Shown here in pieces: positions 25,814 to 35,015 of a stretch of 64,000 nucleotides of DNA. Where the stretch lies: assembly GCF_900109925.1 (NCBI RefSeq), contig NZ_FOBW01000001.1, forward strand, positions 1-64,000. The letters run 5' to 3'. The notes beneath the pieces were generated by a model that worked only from the letters and a program-made list of their open reading frames with translations, did no database searches and was not told the origin of the DNA. This DNA is from Mesobacillus persicus (GTDB lineage: Bacteria > Bacillota > Bacilli > Bacillales > Cytobacillaceae). How positions within the stretch are numbered: the first letter of the stretch is position 1; each line of letters begins with the position of its first letter. Both the position numbers and the translations under genes were made by a program.

Positions 25814-27526
25814 ATGAAGCTTACAATCGGCGATGTTTTAAAATTAGATATTATGAAAACCGCTAGCATAAGAACGGGTGAAGAGCATGTTAACGAACGG
25901 TATGTTCAATGGATTTCTGTCATTGAAACACCCGTTGAGAACTTTGTTCGTCAAAACGAATTAGTGTTGAGCACAGCGATTGGCAGTGGGCACGATTTAA
26001 TTCTGTTTAAAAAATTTGTTGAAGATATAATTGAATCCGAAGCATCAGCCCTCTTGGTCGCATTAGGGCGACATATTTTTGATATTCCGAAGGAGGTATT
26101 GGATTTAGCAGAAGCACATGACTTCATTTTAATTGAAATCCCTTGGGAAGTTCGGTTCGGAAATATCATTGAAGAGGTTATGAGAGAACTAAACAATCGT
26201 CAGCAAAAAGATAGGGAAAGGTCGGAAAAGATTCAACAGGAGCTATTAAAATTAATTCTGCAAGAAAAGGGCCTTAAGCAAATCCTGCATTTCATTGAAA
26301 AACAGGTTGGTTATCCTCTTGTTATTACCGATCGCGGAGGGATCATTCATGAGCATTACAATCACTCTCATAGGCTTATAAAAAGTTGGAATGATTATGT
26401 AATAGAAGGTGTCATACCGGTTAAAGAAGGGACTTCACTATTACCGCATGATCCAATGCTCCACAAATTTCAACTGATTAAACTTGAAGGATACACAGCT
26501 CTTCAACTCCCAGTATTTCAAGTTTCAGGCGACATCCAAGGATATTTGTATTTGTTATTACCTCCCCAAGTGCCTGTCGACTCCTTTTTAACAAACTACA
26601 TTGTTACCGTGTTAGAACATTCCACTACTACCATAGCTCTCTGGCTATCTCGTAAAAATGCAATCGAAAAGACGGAAATGCGTCTTCGCAGTGACTTTGT
26701 TTTAGAACTGGCTAAGGGGAACATTCATTCGTGGAATCAAGCAAACTCTCGAGCTAAATTATTAGGGTATAATTTAAGGTTACCCTATTTTTGTATTTTG
26801 GGTTATCCAGAAAATTTACAAAATTTATATGAGAAAATCAAAAGAGAAGAAGGTTCATTTAAGCAATGGATTGAGAGTATGATTCGTTATATCGAAGAAG
26901 AAATTTATTACGCTGCACAATCGTTAAAACGAGAAATTATGATGACTTATGAGGAGGATCAATTGCTTATTTTTATCGAAACTCTACCAGGTCAAACAAA
27001 TGAAAACCCCGCTGCGTTTCTGGATCTTGTAGAGCGTCGCCTTAGAAATTTATTGCCTGATGTCGTTCTATCTTGGGGGATTGGCAATTACCATGAAGAC
27101 CTTAATGGATTTAAAAAAAGCTATGAAAATGCCAAGTTAGCTTTAACAATTGGTCAACGGAAAAACGGAGCAGGTAACCGTACATTATACGAACAAACAC
27201 ATATCGACCGAATCCTCCTTGCCATTGCTCAGAATGAGGAAATGAAGGAAGTGATCTTGTCAACGATTAAACCTCTTGTCCTATATGACCAGCAAAGAAA
27301 TATGGATTTAATCGGGACCTTAAACTCTTATCATCAATGTCATGGAAATGTGAGTCAAACCGCCCGATTTCTAAATCTTCATCGACAGTCCCTTTTATAT
27401 CGGCTCCGTAAGATTGAATCATTGACTGGGTTATCTCTTGTCGATCCAGATGATCTATTTTTATTAGATTTAAGCATTAGGATTTGGAAGATGGGTCACT
27501 ATGAGGGGAGTAGAATAGACACATAA
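25814..27526 (+). CDS. PucR-family transcriptional regulator
   Basis: A 570-residue regulator. The N-terminal PucR domain begins MKLTIGDVLKLDIMKTASIR, a central region of about 350 residues follows, and the C-terminal PucR-type helix-turn-helix is GNVSQTARFLNLHRQSLLYRLRKIE. The ATG at 25814 has AAGGGGG 5-6 nt upstream; the open frame extends farther up but without a site. It is followed by a terminator and then by the five-gene catabolic cluster in the same direction, so it is the obvious candidate to control it. Confidence 0.88.
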   Translation: MKLTIGDVLKLDIMKTASIRTGEEHVNERYVQWISVIETPVENFVRQNELVLSTAIGSGHDLILFKKFVEDIIESEASALLVALGRHIFDIPKEVLDLAEAHDFILIEIPWEVRFGNIIEEVMRELNNRQQKDRERSEKIQQELLKLILQEKGLKQILHFIEKQVGYPLVITDRGGIIHEHYNHSHRLIKSWNDYVIEGVIPVKEGTSLLPHDPMLHKFQLIKLEGYTALQLPVFQVSGDIQGYLYLLLPPQVPVDSFLTNYIVTVLEHSTTTIALWLSRKNAIEKTEMRLRSDFVLELAKGNIHSWNQANSRAKLLGYNLRLPYFCILGYPENLQNLYEKIKREEGSFKQWIESMIRYIEEEIYYAAQSLKREIMMTYEEDQLLIFIETLPGQTNENPAAFLDLVERRLRNLLPDVVLSWGIGNYHEDLNGFKKSYENAKLALTIGQRKNGAGNRTLYEQTHIDRILLAIAQNEEMKEVILSTIKPLVLYDQQRNMDLIGTLNSYHQCHGNVSQTARFLNLHRQSLLYRLRKIESLTGLSLVDPDDLFLLDLSIRIWKMGHYEGSRIDT

Positions 27527-27564
27527 GCCATAGTAATAAGAGGCTTAATAATTAAGGTCCAACG

Positions 27565-27606
27565 ACGGCGGTTGCTCAATATTTGTTGAGCAATCGCCGT
27601 ATTTTT
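27565..27606 (+). terminator. Terminator after the PucR-type gene
   Basis: A 15-bp stem with one G-T pair (27565-27579 with 27586-27600) is followed by ATTTTTAT. It separates the regulator from the catabolic cluster. Confidence 0.92.
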
Positions 27607-27760
27607 ATATCCAATTTTGCCCTTAATGGGGAGAATCCCGAATTAGGTATCTACCTATTTTCAGATAATTTGACAGGGGTGCTAGCTAAAAGTTCATACA
27701 TGTTGACGAATGACCATTTATTCCCTTTTTTACTATTATAAAATTAATCAATTGATTTAA

Positions 27761-28987
27761 ATGCTTAATACAGGAGAGAGCAGGAGGAATGTTCCTATGG
27801 GTTTTGGAACAGCAGAATATCTGGAGAGAATTCGTAAAACGAAGGAAAGAATGGCAGAAAAGGGAATAGAAGTGTTACTTGTGACCGACCCAGCGAATAT
27901 GAACTATTTATCTGGCTATGATGCATGGTCCTTTTATGTTCATCAAATGTTAGTAGTCATTGATGACGAGGATCAGCCACTTTGGATTGGAAGGGGGCAG
28001 GACGCCAATGGAGCCAAGTTAACAACCTGGCTGTTTCATGAAAATATCTTTCCCTATCCAGATGATTATGTTCAATCTACCACAAAACACCCAATGGACT
28101 ATGTTGCAGAAATTTTAAAACAAATCGGTCAAGATCAACGGTCCATAGGAGTCGAAATGGAACATTATTATTTTACGGCTCAATGTTATATGAGATTAAG
28201 TGCCGGACTACCTAATGCCACCTTTAAAGATGCCTCCCATCTCGTCAACTGGGTACGTATCGTGAAATCAGATGTCGAGATTGAGTATATAAAGCGTGCG
28301 GCGAAAATATCTGAGTTAGCGATGAATAAAGGAATCGAGTTAATTGATATAGGAGTGCGGGAATGTGATGTCGCTGCTGAAATCTTTCAAACACAAATTA
28401 AGGGTACTGCTGAATTTGGTGGCGACTATCCAGCAATCGTTCCTTTGCTTCCCTCAGGAGAGAGAACGAGCACACCACATTTAACATGGACCGATGAAAG
28501 GTACGAAAAAGGAGATATTGTCACTTTAGAGTTGGCAGGCTGCTATAAAAGGTATCATTCTCCACTTGCGAGGACGGTTAGCATCGGAAAGCCAGAGCAG
28601 AAGGTTCAGACACTGTCAGATATTGTCGTCGAAGGACTAAATGCTTGTCTAGATATGATTAAACCCGGAGTCTCTTGTGAGGAGATTGAAGAGACTTTTA
28701 GGAAAACCATAGCAAAAATTGGTGCAACAAAGGAATCACGACTTGGATATTCAATGGGTCTAAATTACCCACCTGATTGGGGAGAGCACACAGCAAGTAT
28801 CCGTCAGGGGGATAAGACTATCCTAAAGCCAAATATGACCTTTCATCTCATTCCTGGTATATGGTTGGATCAGTACGGGTTTGAGGCGAGCGAGTCGATT
28901 CGAATCACAGAAACTGGCTGTGAAACATTTGCATCCTTACCAAGGCATTTAATTATAAAAGATGGATATTTAGAGGGCATTAGCTAG
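27761..28987 (+). CDS. Ectoine-hydrolase-like M24 enzyme (DoeA/EutD type)
   Basis: A 408-residue M24 (creatinase/aminopeptidase P) protein. DPANMNYLSGYDAWSFYVHQ in the N-terminal domain, GGDYPAIVPLLPSGE, and NYPPDWGEHTASIRQGD are the stretches I associate with ectoine hydrolase DoeA/EutD, which opens the ectoine ring to N-acetyl-diaminobutyrate. Length agrees. Several metal ligands of true M24 peptidases appear replaced, as in DoeA. An internal ATG at 27797 behind GGAATGTTCCT is an alternative start. It leads the cluster after a 234-nt gap; AGGAGAG sits near the chosen start. Confidence 0.8.
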   Translation: MLNTGESRRNVPMGFGTAEYLERIRKTKERMAEKGIEVLLVTDPANMNYLSGYDAWSFYVHQMLVVIDDEDQPLWIGRGQDANGAKLTTWLFHENIFPYPDDYVQSTTKHPMDYVAEILKQIGQDQRSIGVEMEHYYFTAQCYMRLSAGLPNATFKDASHLVNWVRIVKSDVEIEYIKRAAKISELAMNKGIELIDIGVRECDVAAEIFQTQIKGTAEFGGDYPAIVPLLPSGERTSTPHLTWTDERYEKGDIVTLELAGCYKRYHSPLARTVSIGKPEQKVQTLSDIVVEGLNACLDMIKPGVSCEEIEETFRKTIAKIGATKESRLGYSMGLNYPPDWGEHTASIRQGDKTILKPNMTFHLIPGIWLDQYGFEASESIRITETGCETFASLPRHLIIKDGYLEGIS

Positions 28988-29090
28988 CGTAGCGAAAACT
29001 CGGCCATCCACTTACGTTAGATCGATGGATTGCGAAAATGGGACGTTCGATTCTGTAGTCCCAGTGGAAATTTTTGTGAGGAGTGATCTT

Positions 29091-30284
29091 ATGAAAGATA
29101 GTAAAGTTGGAACAAAAGCTGTTTGGGCTGGAGAAAAGGATTATTTGGTTCATGGAGCGACCCAGGTTCCCGTCGTGTTGAGCGTAGCGTACGGGTACGA
29201 TGACATGGATGAATGGTACGATGTAGCGGTCGGAAAGAAAAAGGGGCATATTTATGGTCGTAACACGAACCCTACCGTCCAATCATTTGAGGATAAAGTG
29301 AAAATTTTAGAAGGGGCGGAAAGTGCAACGAGCTTTTCTACTGGGATGGCAGCCATTAGCAATACGTTGTCAACGTTTTTAGTTCCTGGTGACCGGATTG
29401 TCTCCATTAAAGATACGTATGGTGGGACAAATAAAATTTTCACAGAATTTCTACCAAGGCAGCAGGTTGAGGTCGTTCTTTGTGATACAGGTGACCATGA
29501 ACAAATGCTGAAGGAAGTCGCGAAAGGTTGTAAGATTCTCTACTTAGAGTCGCCTACAAATCCGACTGTAAAAATTACCGACATTGAGCGAATGGCTAAG
29601 GCTGGAAAAGAAGTAGGTGCATTGGTGATTGTCGATAATACTTTTGCTACACCTTTGAATCAAAATCCGCTATCACTAGGAGCTGATTTGGTTCTCCATA
29701 GTGCAACGAAATTCTTAGGTGGTCATGCAGATGCATTAGGGGGAGTTATTTGCGGTCCAGAAGAGCTTATCGAGAAAATTTACCATTACCGGGAAATTAA
29801 CGGGGCAACGATGGATCCAATGGCGGCTTATCTGATGTTACGTGGGATGAAGACTTTGCATCTACGAGTTCGTCAGCAATGTGAAAACGCAATGGCACTG
29901 GCAAAGTATCTACAAACGGAAGAGTTAGTTGAAGGGGTTTATTACCCGGGGCTAGAAACGCATCCGAACCATGATATCGCCAAGAAACAAATGAAGGATT
30001 TTGGTGGCATGCTTAGCTTTGCCGTGAAAGGCGGAGTTGACACCGTACGAAACCTGCTTCCTAAATTGCAATATGCGAATCGTGCGGCAAACCTTGGTGC
30101 AGTGGAAACCACAGTTGGTCCTGCTCGGACAACAAGCCATGTAGAATGTACCCCGGAGGAAAGGGCGGCAATGGGAATTCCTGAAGGGTTGATTCGCGTT
30201 TCTTGTGGGATTGAAGAAATTGAGGATATTATTGCTGATTTTGAACAGGCGTTTAATTTTATTAAAGAGAATGAGCTTTGTTAA
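29091..30284 (+). CDS. Trans-sulfuration-type PLP enzyme (cystathionine gamma-synthase/beta-lyase family)
   Basis: A 397-residue Cys/Met-metabolism PLP enzyme. It has HIYGRNTNPTVQSFE, the YESPTNP-like YLESPTNPTVKI, IVDNTFATPLN and the PLP lysine Lys207 in HSATKFLGGHADALGG; the C-terminus has VETTVGPARTTSH and RVSCGIEEIEDI. The ATG at 29091 has GAGGAG about 8 nt upstream. Its place between the M24 and M20 genes suggests a catabolic lyase acting on a 4-carbon amino acid, such as gamma-elimination, not methionine synthesis. The reaction is inferred, not read from the sequence. Confidence 0.85.
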   Translation: MKDSKVGTKAVWAGEKDYLVHGATQVPVVLSVAYGYDDMDEWYDVAVGKKKGHIYGRNTNPTVQSFEDKVKILEGAESATSFSTGMAAISNTLSTFLVPGDRIVSIKDTYGGTNKIFTEFLPRQQVEVVLCDTGDHEQMLKEVAKGCKILYLESPTNPTVKITDIERMAKAGKEVGALVIVDNTFATPLNQNPLSLGADLVLHSATKFLGGHADALGGVICGPEELIEKIYHYREINGATMDPMAAYLMLRGMKTLHLRVRQQCENAMALAKYLQTEELVEGVYYPGLETHPNHDIAKKQMKDFGGMLSFAVKGGVDTVRNLLPKLQYANRAANLGAVETTVGPARTTSHVECTPEERAAMGIPEGLIRVSCGIEEIEDIIADFEQAFNFIKENELC

Positions 30285-30518
30285 AAGGGGATTCCCCCAA
30301 AATGGAGCTTACTGGACTTCTGCGGTAGTAGGGACAGAAGAGACGTTACATTATGTCTAAAGGGTGAGGGGACTGCATAGTCCCCAGGCAGATCCTATTG
30401 TGCACAAATGTCCCATTCTGAAATGAGTACACAAGTTTAATAGGAGCTGACGATTAAATAATTATCTACGAAATTAGGTGTGAATTCCGTATCTTTTATA
30501 GAAAGAAGGGGGAGATTG
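30285..30518. other. Intergenic leader within the catabolic cluster
   Basis: This 234-nt gap contains a small perfect hairpin, GGGGACT (30368-30374) and AGTCCCC (30379-30385) around GCAT, without a T run. No coding frame was found. It may carry a second promoter for the M20, dehydrogenase and ALDH genes, but no clear promoter boxes were picked. Confidence 0.4.
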
Positions 30519-31736
30519 ATGGCACAGTCTGACCTTATTTTGGAGAAAGTAAGTTCATTGTCCGATCGATTGGTTGAATGGCGCCGTATGTTTCATCAAA
30601 ATCCGGAACTCAGTTTTCAAGAGTTCAAAACCTCACGTTTGGTTGCTGAAACGTTACGTTCGATAGCTGGGATGAAGGTTGAAACCGGTATTGGCGTGGA
30701 AACTAGTGTAGTAGGGACGTTAACTTATGGTGAAGGACCCACTATTGCGATTCGAGCGGATATGGATGCCTTACCTATCACCGAGGAAAACCGTGTCATT
30801 TACGCTTCTAAAAATGATGGAGTGATGCATGCGTGCGGGCATGACGCTCATACTGCTATATTGCTAGGGGTAGCACATGTCCTTGGAGAGGTGTTTCAAA
30901 AAGGTCAAATGTCGGGTACGGTGAAATTCATTTTTCAACCGGCAGAGGAGAACACAGATGAAAACGGCCTGTCGGGTTCTCCATACTTGATTCAAGCGGG
31001 CGTTTATGATGGTGTCGATGTAGCGTTAGCTCTTCATATGTGTCCGTGGCTTGAAGTGGGGGCCTTTCAAGTGAATGATGGTTACAGCATGGCAAATATC
31101 GATGTATTTGAAGGAAGAATTTATGGCACAGGAGGACACGGGGCTTATCCGGAGCTAGGGACAGATCCGATTTGGATGCTTGGTCCAGTAATGCAAGCGT
31201 TGCATGGAATTATTTCACGGAGAATTTCTGCTTTAGATTCCGGAGTAGTTAGCATCGGGCAAATTCATGGAGGTACAGCCAGTAATATTATCCCATCAGA
31301 GGTCTCCCTCGAAGGGACGATTCGAAGTTATTCTCCAGAAGTTCGCGATCTATTAGCTGTAGAATTGGATAAGGCGTTTTCGATTGTAGAGAATTTTGGT
31401 GGACGTTATTCCCTTCAAGTTCATAAAGGGGAACCAGCATTGAAGAATAGTTCGATTGTTAATTCGTGGTTGGTTGAGACCATCAAGGAGCTTTATCCAG
31501 AATTTGTTATTACCGACGGCCAATTCGGTATGGGGGGAGAAGATTTCGGATATGTGACACAAAATCTACCGGGCTCGATGTTTTTCCTCGGGTGTGCTCG
31601 TTGTGAGGGAAGTCATCGGGATTTACACACGCCCATCTTCGATATTGATGAAGCTTGTTTACCTATAGGAACGGCAGTTTTATCACAAACGGCTGCGAAG
31701 TTTTTAAGAGGGGAAGTGACTCTCTCAGAATCTTAA
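30519..31736 (+). CDS. M20-family metal-dependent amidohydrolase (N-acyl amino acid deacylase type)
   Basis: A 405-residue M20D peptidase-like enzyme. Metal ligands appear in MHACGHDAHTAILLG and FQPAEENTDENG, and later in GGEDFGYV and HTPIFDIDEACL. This is the hippurate hydrolase/IAA-amino-acid hydrolase branch, which releases acyl groups from amino acids. The ATG at 30519 has AAGGGGGAG upstream. In ectoine pathways a deacetylase must act after DoeA; the known DoeB belongs to the succinylglutamate desuccinylase family, so this enzyme could be a non-homologous replacement. Confidence 0.85.
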   Translation: MAQSDLILEKVSSLSDRLVEWRRMFHQNPELSFQEFKTSRLVAETLRSIAGMKVETGIGVETSVVGTLTYGEGPTIAIRADMDALPITEENRVIYASKNDGVMHACGHDAHTAILLGVAHVLGEVFQKGQMSGTVKFIFQPAEENTDENGLSGSPYLIQAGVYDGVDVALALHMCPWLEVGAFQVNDGYSMANIDVFEGRIYGTGGHGAYPELGTDPIWMLGPVMQALHGIISRRISALDSGVVSIGQIHGGTASNIIPSEVSLEGTIRSYSPEVRDLLAVELDKAFSIVENFGGRYSLQVHKGEPALKNSSIVNSWLVETIKELYPEFVITDGQFGMGGEDFGYVTQNLPGSMFFLGCARCEGSHRDLHTPIFDIDEACLPIGTAVLSQTAAKFLRGEVTLSES

Positions 31737-31757
31737 TCTAGTGGGGGTGTTTAGAGG

Positions 31758-32804
31758 ATGACTAAAAGGTTAGCTTTTATTGGTTTTGGCGTAGTTGGCC
31801 AAGGGCTTGTTGAAATTTTACGCGATAAAAAAGAAGTTCTGAAACGAGAAGAAGAATTCGACCCTGAAATTGTCGCAATCTCGGACTTAATGAAGGGGTC
31901 GATCTACCATCCAGATGGTCTAGATATCGATACCGCAATCAAGGTATTACAGGAAACGGGGAATCTTGAAAACTATCCAGCTAATTCTGGGTTAATAACA
32001 GGTTGGGATAGCTTAAGGACGATTCGGGAATCGAATGCCGATACGATCATCGAAGTTTCTTATACAGATGTTAAAACAGGGCAACCGGCAATTGACCATT
32101 GTAAAGCTGCATTTGAGAGTGGGAAAAATGTTGTGATGACCAATAAAGGACCTGTTGCACTTGCATATAAAGAGTTAAATGAAATGGCTCAAAAACATAA
32201 TGTGTCCTGGGAATTTGAAGGCACGGTCATGAGTGGAACTCCCGCATTAAGAATGCCGATTGCGACACTTGCTGGTAATGAAATTACGGAAGTGCGCGGA
32301 ATTTTGAATGGCACGACAAATTTTATCTTAACGAAGATGGAAACTGATAGAATGAGCTACGAAGAGGCATTAAGGCAAGCTCAAGAATTAGGGTACGCTG
32401 AGGCTGATCCAACAAGCGATGTTGAGGGCTATGATGCACGGTATAAAATTGTGATTCTATCGAACCATGTGATGAAGGCCCCACTAACGGTTGAGGAGGT
32501 TGCATGCAAGGGAATTACAGATCTGACGATAAAAGACATCGAAGAGGCGAAGGCAGAAGGAAAGCGTTGGAAGCTAATAGCGAAAGCCCGTACAGAGCGA
32601 GGAAAGGTGCTAGCCTCGATTGGTCCAGAAAAAGTAGATCTATTAGACCCGCTTGCTTCAATCAGTGGTGCGACGAACGCGATTAGCTATGAATGTGATC
32701 TTTTAGGAACCGTGACATTAAGCGGTGCAGGGGCTGGAAAAAAGGAAACGGGATTTTCCTTGTTAATCGATCTCCTAACCATTCATCGTGAAAAGCGTCC
32801 TTAA
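31758..32804 (+). CDS. Homoserine dehydrogenase-like oxidoreductase
   Basis: A 348-residue NAD(P)-dependent enzyme with N-terminal Rossmann motif FIGFGVVGQGLVEIL, the substrate-domain stretch VRGILNGTTNFILTKM and AEADPTSDVEGYDARYK, all typical of homoserine dehydrogenase. It lacks the C-terminal ACT domain of the biosynthetic enzyme. In this setting it may interconvert homoserine and aspartate semialdehyde, which the ALDH encoded next could oxidise. GTGGGGGTG precedes the ATG. It lies 21 nt after the M20 gene. Confidence 0.85.
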   Translation: MTKRLAFIGFGVVGQGLVEILRDKKEVLKREEEFDPEIVAISDLMKGSIYHPDGLDIDTAIKVLQETGNLENYPANSGLITGWDSLRTIRESNADTIIEVSYTDVKTGQPAIDHCKAAFESGKNVVMTNKGPVALAYKELNEMAQKHNVSWEFEGTVMSGTPALRMPIATLAGNEITEVRGILNGTTNFILTKMETDRMSYEEALRQAQELGYAEADPTSDVEGYDARYKIVILSNHVMKAPLTVEEVACKGITDLTIKDIEEAKAEGKRWKLIAKARTERGKVLASIGPEKVDLLDPLASISGATNAISYECDLLGTVTLSGAGAGKKETGFSLLIDLLTIHREKRP

Positions 32805-32834
32805 AGATTAATTCATGGAAAGGCGGGAAGGCTG

Positions 32835-34268
32835 ATGAGAACGCAAATGACTGGTCGCAAAATGTTTTTTGCTGGGAAGTGGGTTGGAAGGAATAGAAGC
32901 ATTGACGTAAGGGACCCACAGGATAACAGCCTTATTGACACAGTACCAGCTGCTACAGCCGAAGATATTCTTCAATGTGTTGAGGAGGCAAAAGAGGGAG
33001 CGAAAATGGCTGCTGCGATGTCTGTTCATGAGCGAATGTCGGTGATTAATAAAGCGGCAGCTTATATTGAGGCAAATCAGGAAGTCTATGCTTATACGAT
33101 TTCCCGTGAAGGGAGTAAAACGATACGTGAAGCAACAAAAGAAGTAGAGAGATGCATACAAACCTTGAGAATTAGTGCTGAAGAGGCGAGGAGAATCCAC
33201 GGTGAGACGATTTCGTTCGATCAAATGCCAGGGAGCGAAAATCGGGTAGGGTACTATCAGCGAATTCCGATCGGAATCATTGGCGCAATCACTCCGTTTA
33301 ATGATCCTTTAAATTTGGTTGCACACAAGGTTGGGCCTGCGATTGCCGCTGGCAATGCTATCATTGTCAAGCCTGCAACGGTCACGCCACTTAGTGCATT
33401 ACTGCTAGCTGAAGCATTTGCTGAAGCTGGACTGCCAGCGAGGGTGTTATCGGTTATTACTGGCTATGGAAGTGAAATTGGCGATGCTCTCGTTACTCAT
33501 CCTGCAGTTCGAATGATTTCGTTTACTGGAGGCCTCGAAGCGGGTGAAGGAATTGTTCGCAAAGCGGGACTTAAAAAAATCAGCATGGAGCTGGGGTCGA
33601 ACTCTCCAGTTATTGTTCTAGAAGACGCCAATCTAGAAGAAGCAGTAGCTGCAACAGTTTCCGGTGCGTTTTGGGCGGCAGGACAAAATTGTCTAGGTGT
33701 CCAGCGAGTATATATTCAAGAGCAAATTATGGAAGCATTTCAGCTTGCGTTTGTTGAAATGACCAATCAGTATCGTGTTGGGAATAAACTATCTGAGCAA
33801 ACGGACATGGGACCTTTAATAAGTGAAAAGGAAGCAATTCGTGTTGAAAACATCGTCAATGAAGCAATTGAAAAAGGTGCTCGGTTGTTAACGGGTGGAA
33901 TTCGTGAGGGTGCATTTTATTCACCGACTGTTTTAACAGATGTACCGGAGAATTGTACGATTTCGAAGGAAGAAATCTTTGGTCCGGTTGTTCTTCTGTA
34001 TTCGGTCGAGAATCTTGATTTAGCAATAAAGAAAGCAAACGATGTGGAATACGGATTACAAGCCGGTATTTTCACAAATGATGTGCGGAAAGCACATGAA
34101 GCGATTGCCAAGCTAGATGTTGGTGGCATTATGGTTAACGACAGTAGTGACTACCGTATTGATGCAATGCCTTTTGGAGGAGTGAAAAAATCTGGCCTCG
34201 GCCGCGAAGGGATCAAATATGCCATCGAAGAAATGACAGAACCAAAAGTCGTGTGCTTCAAATTATAG
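32835..34268 (+). CDS. Aldehyde dehydrogenase, candidate aspartate-semialdehyde dehydrogenase (oxidising)
   Basis: A 477-residue ALDH with substrate-entry motif ITPFNDPLNLVAHKVGPAIA, NAD-binding FTGGLEAGE, catalytic Glu in SMELGSNSP and catalytic Cys in FWAAGQNCLGVQR; EIFGPVV and the closing FGGVKKSGLGREG are also present. It is the last gene of the cluster, 30 nt after the dehydrogenase-like gene. By analogy with DoeC it may turn aspartate semialdehyde into aspartate, but lactaldehyde- or phosphonoacetaldehyde-type ALDHs look similar. Confidence 0.85.
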   Translation: MRTQMTGRKMFFAGKWVGRNRSIDVRDPQDNSLIDTVPAATAEDILQCVEEAKEGAKMAAAMSVHERMSVINKAAAYIEANQEVYAYTISREGSKTIREATKEVERCIQTLRISAEEARRIHGETISFDQMPGSENRVGYYQRIPIGIIGAITPFNDPLNLVAHKVGPAIAAGNAIIVKPATVTPLSALLLAEAFAEAGLPARVLSVITGYGSEIGDALVTHPAVRMISFTGGLEAGEGIVRKAGLKKISMELGSNSPVIVLEDANLEEAVAATVSGAFWAAGQNCLGVQRVYIQEQIMEAFQLAFVEMTNQYRVGNKLSEQTDMGPLISEKEAIRVENIVNEAIEKGARLLTGGIREGAFYSPTVLTDVPENCTISKEEIFGPVVLLYSVENLDLAIKKANDVEYGLQAGIFTNDVRKAHEAIAKLDVGGIMVNDSSDYRIDAMPFGGVKKSGLGREGIKYAIEEMTEPKVVCFKL

Positions 34269-34271
34269 ACG

Positions 34272-34327
34272 GGTGCCAGGCGCCATCCAGAAACTGGATG
34301 GTGCCAAACTGGATGGTGCCTGGCACC
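34272..34327. repeat. Palindromic GTGCC repeat, copy 5 (compound)
   Basis: The left arm (34272-34290) can pair with the right arm (34309-34327) with one mismatch. Between them is an extra partial right arm (34294-34305), and both right arms are preceded by AAA. It is a complete repeat with its right half duplicated, lying between the converging ALDH and coat genes. Confidence 0.88.
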
Positions 34328-34352
34328 TTACATTTATATACATAATGCAAGA

Positions 34353-34658
34353 TTACATCATTTTATTTGCGAGATTGAGGGCGGTTTTGGATGCTGTTAG
34401 GTCAACTTGTAATTGGTCGGCCAAATGATGTGGGTGATAATACCCTTTGGCGACCATATAATTAGTGATTTTTTCATGTGTTTCGATTGCATCTCGTAGT
34501 TGTTCTCTTAAAGCTTCTTTTAACTCAGGTGTGGCTGTTTCTGTAATCGCAACCGCATAGTTTCTAATCCCAGATTTAATGGAAATTAAAAAATCAGTTG
34601 CAATGACTTGATCGGTCATACCGCCCATTCCCATCATATTTTGCATTAACTGATTCAT
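34353..34658 (-). CDS. CotF-like spore coat protein (YraF type)
   Basis: A 101-residue protein with the CotF helical pattern: IATDFLISIKSGIRNYAVAITETATPELKEALREQL in its first half and HEKITNYMVAKGYYHP in the second. It closely resembles the product at 35247-35606 (MDFLLTVKNGIRNYSFALTETASPEL). It overlaps the preceding small gene by 4 nt. Role in the spore coat is from the family. Confidence 0.85.
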   Translation of the reverse strand: MNQLMQNMMGMGGMTDQVIATDFLISIKSGIRNYAVAITETATPELKEALREQLRDAIETHEKITNYMVAKGYYHPHHLADQLQVDLTASKTALNLANKMM

Positions 34659-34861
34659 GCCTGTTCCTCCCGATTTGTTAAAAACTTTGTCAATTGGTGT
34701 ATATGTTGACTACAAAGAGTCGCATCGCTTTCTAGGATTGTTTTCAACTCTTCATCCTGAGCAAGTTTGCTCATCGTTGATGACTTTGTAAGGCTAAGAT
34801 TTTTGAAGGTCAATATCTCATGGACATCAAGTGTCTCGTGTAAGCCTAAGAACTTTGTCAT
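34655..34861 (-). CDS. Small CotF-associated spore protein (YraG type)
   Basis: A 68-residue helical protein with LGLHETLDVHEILTFKNLSLTKSS, nearly the same layout as the 35016-35225 product (LALHETLEAHEILNFKTVCL). The ATG at 34861 has GGAG about 8 nt upstream; a GTG 9 nt earlier is possible. It is the first gene of a minus-strand pair, divergent from the matching plus-strand pair. Confidence 0.8.
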   Translation of the reverse strand: MTKFLGLHETLDVHEILTFKNLSLTKSSTMSKLAQDEELKTILESDATLCSQHIHQLTKFLTNREEQA

Positions 34862-34961
34862 GTTATTCACTCCATTTTCCCATTTTTACTCTCTTTTATT
34901 ATCCATGTTGGCCTCAAGTTTATACCGAACACCTTAATGTAAGAATATCCCACAGAAATCT

Positions 34962-34969
34962 CATAACTA
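34962..34969 (+). promoter_or_regulatory. Possible mother-cell sigma (E/K) -10 box
   Basis: CATAACTA fits the CATAnnnT -10 pattern of sigma E/sigma K promoters and lies 54 nt before the coat-gene pair. The -35 side is not convincing, so this is tentative. Confidence 0.3.
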
Positions 34970-35015
34970 ATGGGGGAAAATACATTTGTCGATAACCATT
35001 TTGGAGGTGGCTTTT

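Noticed and set aside
29025-29090. N-terminal extension of the trans-sulfuration-type enzyme
   Set aside because: GAGGAG before the ATG at 29091 and the normal family start argue for the shorter form.
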